Assembly: GCA_033398695.1 (NCBI GenBank)
Contig: CM065803.1
Coordinates: forward strand, 101,916,001-101,980,000
Length of the DNA: 64,000 nucleotides
Source of the DNA: Orobanche coerulescens
Taxonomy: Eukaryota; Streptophyta; Magnoliopsida; Lamiales; Orobanchaceae
Direction: 5' to 3'
Within the stretch, counting starts at the first letter, position 1, and the number at the start of each line of letters is the position of its first letter. Below are positions 60,063-64,000 of the stretch, one piece after another. Below the pieces are notes generated by a model. It did no database searches. It was not told the DNA's origin and saw only the letters and a program-made list of their open reading frames with translations. The translations under genes and the position numbers were made by a program.

Positions 60063-60283
60063 ACTGAAGATAAGAGGTAGCAATTGCAATTCGATGATAA
60101 GTACGAGAGGAAAAACAGTCACAACTCAAGAATCGAAAGTACGATACAAGGAAACAAGGAATCGGGTAAAAATAACTTACGAGCACTGGAAGTACCAAGA
60201 TGATGGCAGCGGGGTGACAATGTGCAAAACAAAACACAATTCGACCCAATTAACCGACAAGCCTAGGTATCCATAAACCTAGG

Positions 60284-60294
60284 GTTCTGATACC
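60284..60294 (-). other. Primer binding site of element J
   Basis: The minus strand reads TGGTATCAGAA shortly after the 5' LTR end. It matches the first ten bases of the iMet-type site. Confidence 0.78.
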
Positions 60295-60300
60295 ATTTTC

Positions 60301-62407
60301 TGTAACACCCCCAAGAAATCCCGGGAATGTAACAGCGCCGTGGACCCCTACATGGGACCCACCAGTCTAGGTAATCAACTTCACTCATCGACTCACTGAG
60401 TCGACGCAATAACACCACATCACAAAGATGCAAAACAATAATAATCCACCCGGTTCGACCGGTCAATCAAGCAACACAATAATCCAACAAAAACTTAACG
60501 GACAACTCAATAAACTTTGTAAAATCAAAAGCCCCTAATTACAAGAGTACGTCTATTAGTTCACAAGTTGGAAAACAACCATATCGAAATGGACAACGGA
60601 AAATAAAGAAACTCGTTTGCACATGTCAACAACCCTGACCAGCATCCTCGTACTGTCCCAATGCCCGCTCGTCCGACTGAACATAACCTGAAATTCATAA
60701 AACGAATTTCCCAAAAAGGGTCCCCAAAGGGGTTAGCAATTACGCTAGTACAAGTAACCAAATGAACAACTTACACCTTACACATATAGTCAAAGCATGC
60801 AAATGATAAAACATCAGTTTCAAACACACATTTCTGGAAATGCCATAACCCAAAACACATTTGTAAAATGCACCACAATTAACCGCGGACCCATACCTCT
60901 GTGGACCCCTACCGAGACCCTGTCGGATCTAACCCGTAGTGGTTAAAAGACAAGCTCTCGGATCCACGCCTCTGTGGACCCCTATCGAGACCCCGTGGGA
61001 TCTAACCTGTAGTGAGCATACACACACACGTTACTCATGAAATACTACCATGTTAAGAGTGTAAGTTTATAAGAGCACCTGCCTTGATTAAACGACGACG
61101 AGAAATGGAAAAGATTACGACCGCGGTTGCGAGAAACCAAACACCGAATCTAGACGATTCGTTAAACACGATTACAACAACTCGACAAAACATGGGTAAC
61201 GGAAAACACCCGAAAACCCACCTACGATTCATGTAATTTCATACGACAAAATCGACGAGGGCGGACAACAACCCCAAACCCTCTCGATTTCAAGAACACA
61301 CCAAAATTCACCAAAATTTCATAAGAAACATATGAATACTGCTAAGATTAATCATACCCATCATGGATTAATCAACAATACGGAACGAATAATACAAAAA
61401 CCCAAAAACCCCAAATTTCCCAAAAATAGGGTTCTAGGAGATTACCTTGGATTTAGGATGAAAAACACAAGCAGATGTTGTTAATCTGCACCAAGAACTC
61501 AAGGTAAATGATATCTGAAGTGATTGAAGGAAGAAATCGCCCAGAAATCGAAATTGCTTGGCCGCGGGGGGAGAAGAAATGAGGAAAAATGAGGATCTGG
61601 GTCAACTCTCTAGTATATATAACCAGAGAGTCGTTAGCGCGCGCTAACGGCTAATTATTAGCGTGTGCTACCCAGTCAAGGATAGTCCAGAACCTACGGT
61701 TCTGGCCCGTTAGTGTGCGCTACCAGGAAATAGCGTGCGCTACAGCCCCTCGATAGCGTGCGCTAGCGGCCCCTCGATAGTGCGCGCTATCGGGCCATAG
61801 CATGCGCTACCTCAATACCAGCCGAGTCCAGAAACATTCTGCCTAGTACTGGACTGCCGGATTAGCGCGCACTACCGGATACCCTGCGCGCGCTAAGCCT
61901 ACGATAGCGTGCGCTAGAATAAAATCTTAACGTGCACTAAGCTGCTCGTCCAGAGAGCAGAGAGCAGAAACAACCTACTGCCATTGCTGTGCCCGAGTCG
62001 CTAGCGCGCGCTACAAAACAAGCGTAGAGTGCGCTACCAAAGGATATTAGCATGCACTAAATAACATCAATAGCGTGCGCTAGGCAGCCGGATGCAAAAC
62101 GGCTCAAACACCCGAAACGCACGAAACACGATCTAAACATCAATCGGAAGCTCACAACACGCATAATAACATAAGATGGATTTACGGCAACCCCGAAACG
62201 GCGGTTCTGAACAACAATTATGAGAATCAAACCCAATAGAGACGGAAAAGCCAATAAACGCGGAATTGAGTAAAATAATTCCGAAACAAGCTTGGATGAC
62301 AATAATTCCAAAATTAAGTATTCTCGAAATACCAATACAATTACACGCGAGCTGCCAAAAACGAGTAATACACCAAAAAAATACCAGAAAAAAATGTGGA
62401 TATTACA
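60301..62407 (-). repeat. 5' LTR of chromovirus J
   Basis: On the plus strand it runs TGTAACACCCCC...GTGGATATTACA (2107 bp). It has the same modules as the shared LTR: tandem repeat 60890-61015 (core CTCTGTGGACCCCTACCGAGA), CCCCAAAGGGG hairpin (60722-60732), AACCCTA leader near 61430, TTATATATA near 61615, and array 61635-62082. Confidence 0.9.
61635..62082 (-). promoter_or_regulatory. About 15-copy phased palindrome array of J
   Basis: It runs from TAGCGCGCGCTA (61635) to TAGCGTGCGCTA (62071). Compared with the shared LTR, the sub-block at about 61708-61810 has two additional motif units (five against three), built around CCCCTCGATAG repeats. Confidence 0.85.
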
Positions 62408-62895
62408 TGAGGGGCCCCGAGACGCCGCACGGGATTAGGAACTCAAGTCCCATGACACCTGCCCTATCACATTATCAGAAGAGCACCTAACCATGTGTTC
62501 CTGGTGTGGGGGTAGTATGTCGTGATTTTCGTTAATAAATTTCTTGTTGGTATTAGCCAAAAATTAATAATAAGGCTAATCAGTTCATCTTTTGCACGTC
62601 GACATGCAAGCCTGATGGACATGCCATTAATTATTATATACTGTAGGGTAACTCATTTGGAGACCAAAGTGATTCATTAACTAAATAGGTTTCCAGCAAA
62701 TGAAATCATGGATTATTAATAAATATTCAGATATATGTGAGCAAAATAATTGCAAATCAGTAGATTTAGATGTGATGATATATGACCCCAATATGCAATT
62801 AATAAGTGAGAATGATAAATAAATATTAATTTTAAATTTTCAATTGCAAGTGTGATTATGACAATTAATAGGCAATAGAAAAAAGTTAAGTATTA
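62408..62895. other. Unassigned AT-rich sequence
   Basis: Between the J LTR and the mariner terminus. No frame of note, no repeat and no recognised family. It may be the only stretch here that is not clearly transposon. Confidence 0.5.
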
Positions 62896-64000
62896 CTCCC
62901 TCCGTCCCAACTAGCTTGAGTCGTATTCTTTTTTGAGCCGTCCCACGAAAGTTGAGTCATTTCTATAAAAGGAAAAAATTAACAAAAAATAAGGGATAGT
63001 AATTGTAATTAGGGTGAACTACTTGATTATTTTGTTTAACTAAAGGAAAAAATGGGCTGATTATTCCTCACTCTCTCACTTAGCTTCAGCCCTATTATTC
63101 CTCACTCGATCACTCTTGTTCAATCCTTAAAATAAAAAGGAAACAATAGTAAAACCATATTGCATGCTTGAATGCTTAACCACCTGATTGATTAGGCTGT
63201 CTTTAGTGACAGCTTTTGTGATGGATTGGATTGGTTTTATTTCAAGAGTTCCCACTGCTCTGTTCCTGCTGTTTCTCTTTACTGCAATTTGGTGTGTAAA
63301 TGGAAAAATGCCTATTTTTCCATCGAATAATACTGCTCCATTGGCTGCAATTAATGGTCTGCATACAAAACACATGAACATGACTTTTCCTATAAACTTC
63401 TTGTTCTTGCATGATCTATGTGGCTCGATTTCATCTGGGGCTAGATAGAATCTATGTATTCCTTTAATCATGTAAAACCATTTTGCTTCGATATGCAAAT
63501 TATTGTGTATATCCTTCAACTTGATTATGTTGCAAATCCTATCTAACTCTAAGGCTACGAGAGAGAATCTCAGCCTTAAGAAATTTTTAGGGGCTATCAA
63601 ATCTGGTTTTATGGCAGAGGTATGTGCCCATATTTTTTTCAGAGTGTACACACCTCACAATAGTGCTCTTACTAATTCTTAAACCCACTGTTAACTTTCT
63701 AATTGTGCTCCTATTTGTGTACTCGAGAGATGACAACAAGGTGATATCAAGACAAACTTCTTTTCTCCTTTTGTAGTTTATCTTACCACTTACCAAATGA
63801 ATCATCTCACCCTTTTGTTGTTGTTTTTTTGCAGCTCCCCAAAGTCGAGAAACCGTTTGCCGAGAAATGTCGAACTTCACTTGAGATTCCTTCAACTTGC
63901 CTCGAGGTAGTTTGCCGTCAATGCAGCCTTCAAGGAAGATTTGGACGACTTGGTTCCTCTTCACAGTAGAGAAATCGAGACCTCTCATTTTGATGTTTTG
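62896..64000 (-). mobile_element. Mariner-like element (plant MLE), defective, runs off the window
   Basis: The terminal sequence CTCCCTCCGTCCCA at 62896, preceded by TA (62894-62895), is the usual terminus of plant mariner and related Stowaway elements. A transposase remnant on the minus strand follows. The other terminus lies beyond 64000. The distance from the terminus to the truncated frame (about 230 bp) is too short for the missing transposase end, so there is an internal deletion. Confidence 0.8.
63127..63988 (-). pseudogene. Mariner-like transposase, frameshifted and C-terminally truncated
   Basis: ATG 63988 opens the N-terminal DNA-binding region with helix-turn-helix features (FDISRQTVSRLWGAAKKQ; STIRKLTVGLRISKSTIVR). 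A shift at a run of seven A residues (minus strand, about 63634-63640) moves into the frame 63651-63127. That frame holds the start of the catalytic domain (AIKPDL, LHIEAKWFYM, DEIEPHR, VLFDGKIGIFPF, NRAVGTLEIKPI). Plant mariner transposases have HIDEKWF here. This copy reads HIEAKWF, so the first catalytic Asp is Glu and the next residue Ala. The frame ends after LINQVV plus unrelated residues, so the second and third catalytic Asp are missing. It would bind ends at best and cannot cut. Confidence 0.82.

Larger units (their letters stand above)
53309..62407 (-). mobile_element. Chromovirus J, full length with both LTRs
   Basis: 5' LTR 60301-62407, primer site about 60284-60294, gag-pol 60062-55427, polypurine tract 55392-55406, 3' LTR 53309-55391. 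No flanking duplication is seen. The left side is not host DNA but the internal region of the tandem partner I, and the right side (62408) shows no matching 5 bp. It is of the same family as element A and of Tekay type. Confidence 0.87.

Noticed and set aside
63188..63448. A plus-strand 86-codon frame with hydrophobic start, looking like a small membrane protein
   Set aside because: It is the antisense shadow of the mariner transposase remnant.

Overview
This window is repeat-dense plant nuclear DNA. It carries LTR retrotransposons of lineages known from flowering plants: Tekay/Del-type chromoviruses with a C-terminal chromodomain, a BARE-1/Angela-like Copia and a Sirevirus-like Copia. It also holds a plant mariner-like element, a small foldback MITE and microsatellites. 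I see no convincing host gene, no rRNA and no intact tRNA. A eudicot is plausible, but nothing here fixes the species.

Layout. 1-345 is a plus-strand chromovirus LTR fragment. 366-3030 is a minus-strand LTR carrying a MITE (1350-1677). 3031-6539 is a decayed Sirevirus-like Copia, cut by a Tekay-type Gypsy element A (6540-14063, plus strand, both LTRs, 3' LTR truncated). 14064-15316 is a Copia LTR-like piece in minus orientation. 15317-30777 is a minus-strand Gypsy element C, split by a young Angela-like Copia D (15889-25419) with matched 5-bp GATAA target duplications. C in turn lies in the gag of a minus-strand Gypsy fragment (30778-33955). A plus-strand gag-pol-LTR block of the same family (33956-40058) abuts that fragment head to head. 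40059-45602 is the leader and LTR of another Copia-like element (minus), interrupted by a 3.7-kb solo LTR F (41069-44776) with GGAAG duplications. 45603-47851 is an unassigned LTR-like region with a (CA)n(TA)n(TG)n microsatellite. 47884-50385 is a truncated LTR H related to F. 50386-62407 is a tandem chromovirus on the minus strand: LTR, full internal region J, shared LTR, truncated second internal region I. 62896 to the window end is a defective mariner-like element.

The most interesting signal is inside the chromovirus LTRs. Each promoter-proximal U3 holds an array of a 12-bp palindrome-like motif. It reads TAGCGCACGCTA on the element's sense strand in one set of families and TAACGTACGTTA or TTACGTACGTAA in others. 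Copies lie 23 bp apart, often exactly, with unrelated 11-bp spacers. They are grouped in quartets separated by gaps that hold a second motif, AGTCCAG...CTGGACT, and the array ends just upstream of a TATA box. Phase, position and two-fold symmetry are kept between families whose motif bases differ. Copy number differs between related LTRs, and one LTR carries a displaced four-copy cluster. This looks like a phased multimeric protein-binding platform. I cannot name the binding protein.

Downstream of the TATA box the same LTRs share a possible intron donor, a family-specific tandem repeat of about 50-100 bp units, a small C/G hairpin and a TTCAG acceptor-like site. Nearly every coding region is broken by stops or frameshifts. 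Copia D is the best preserved.
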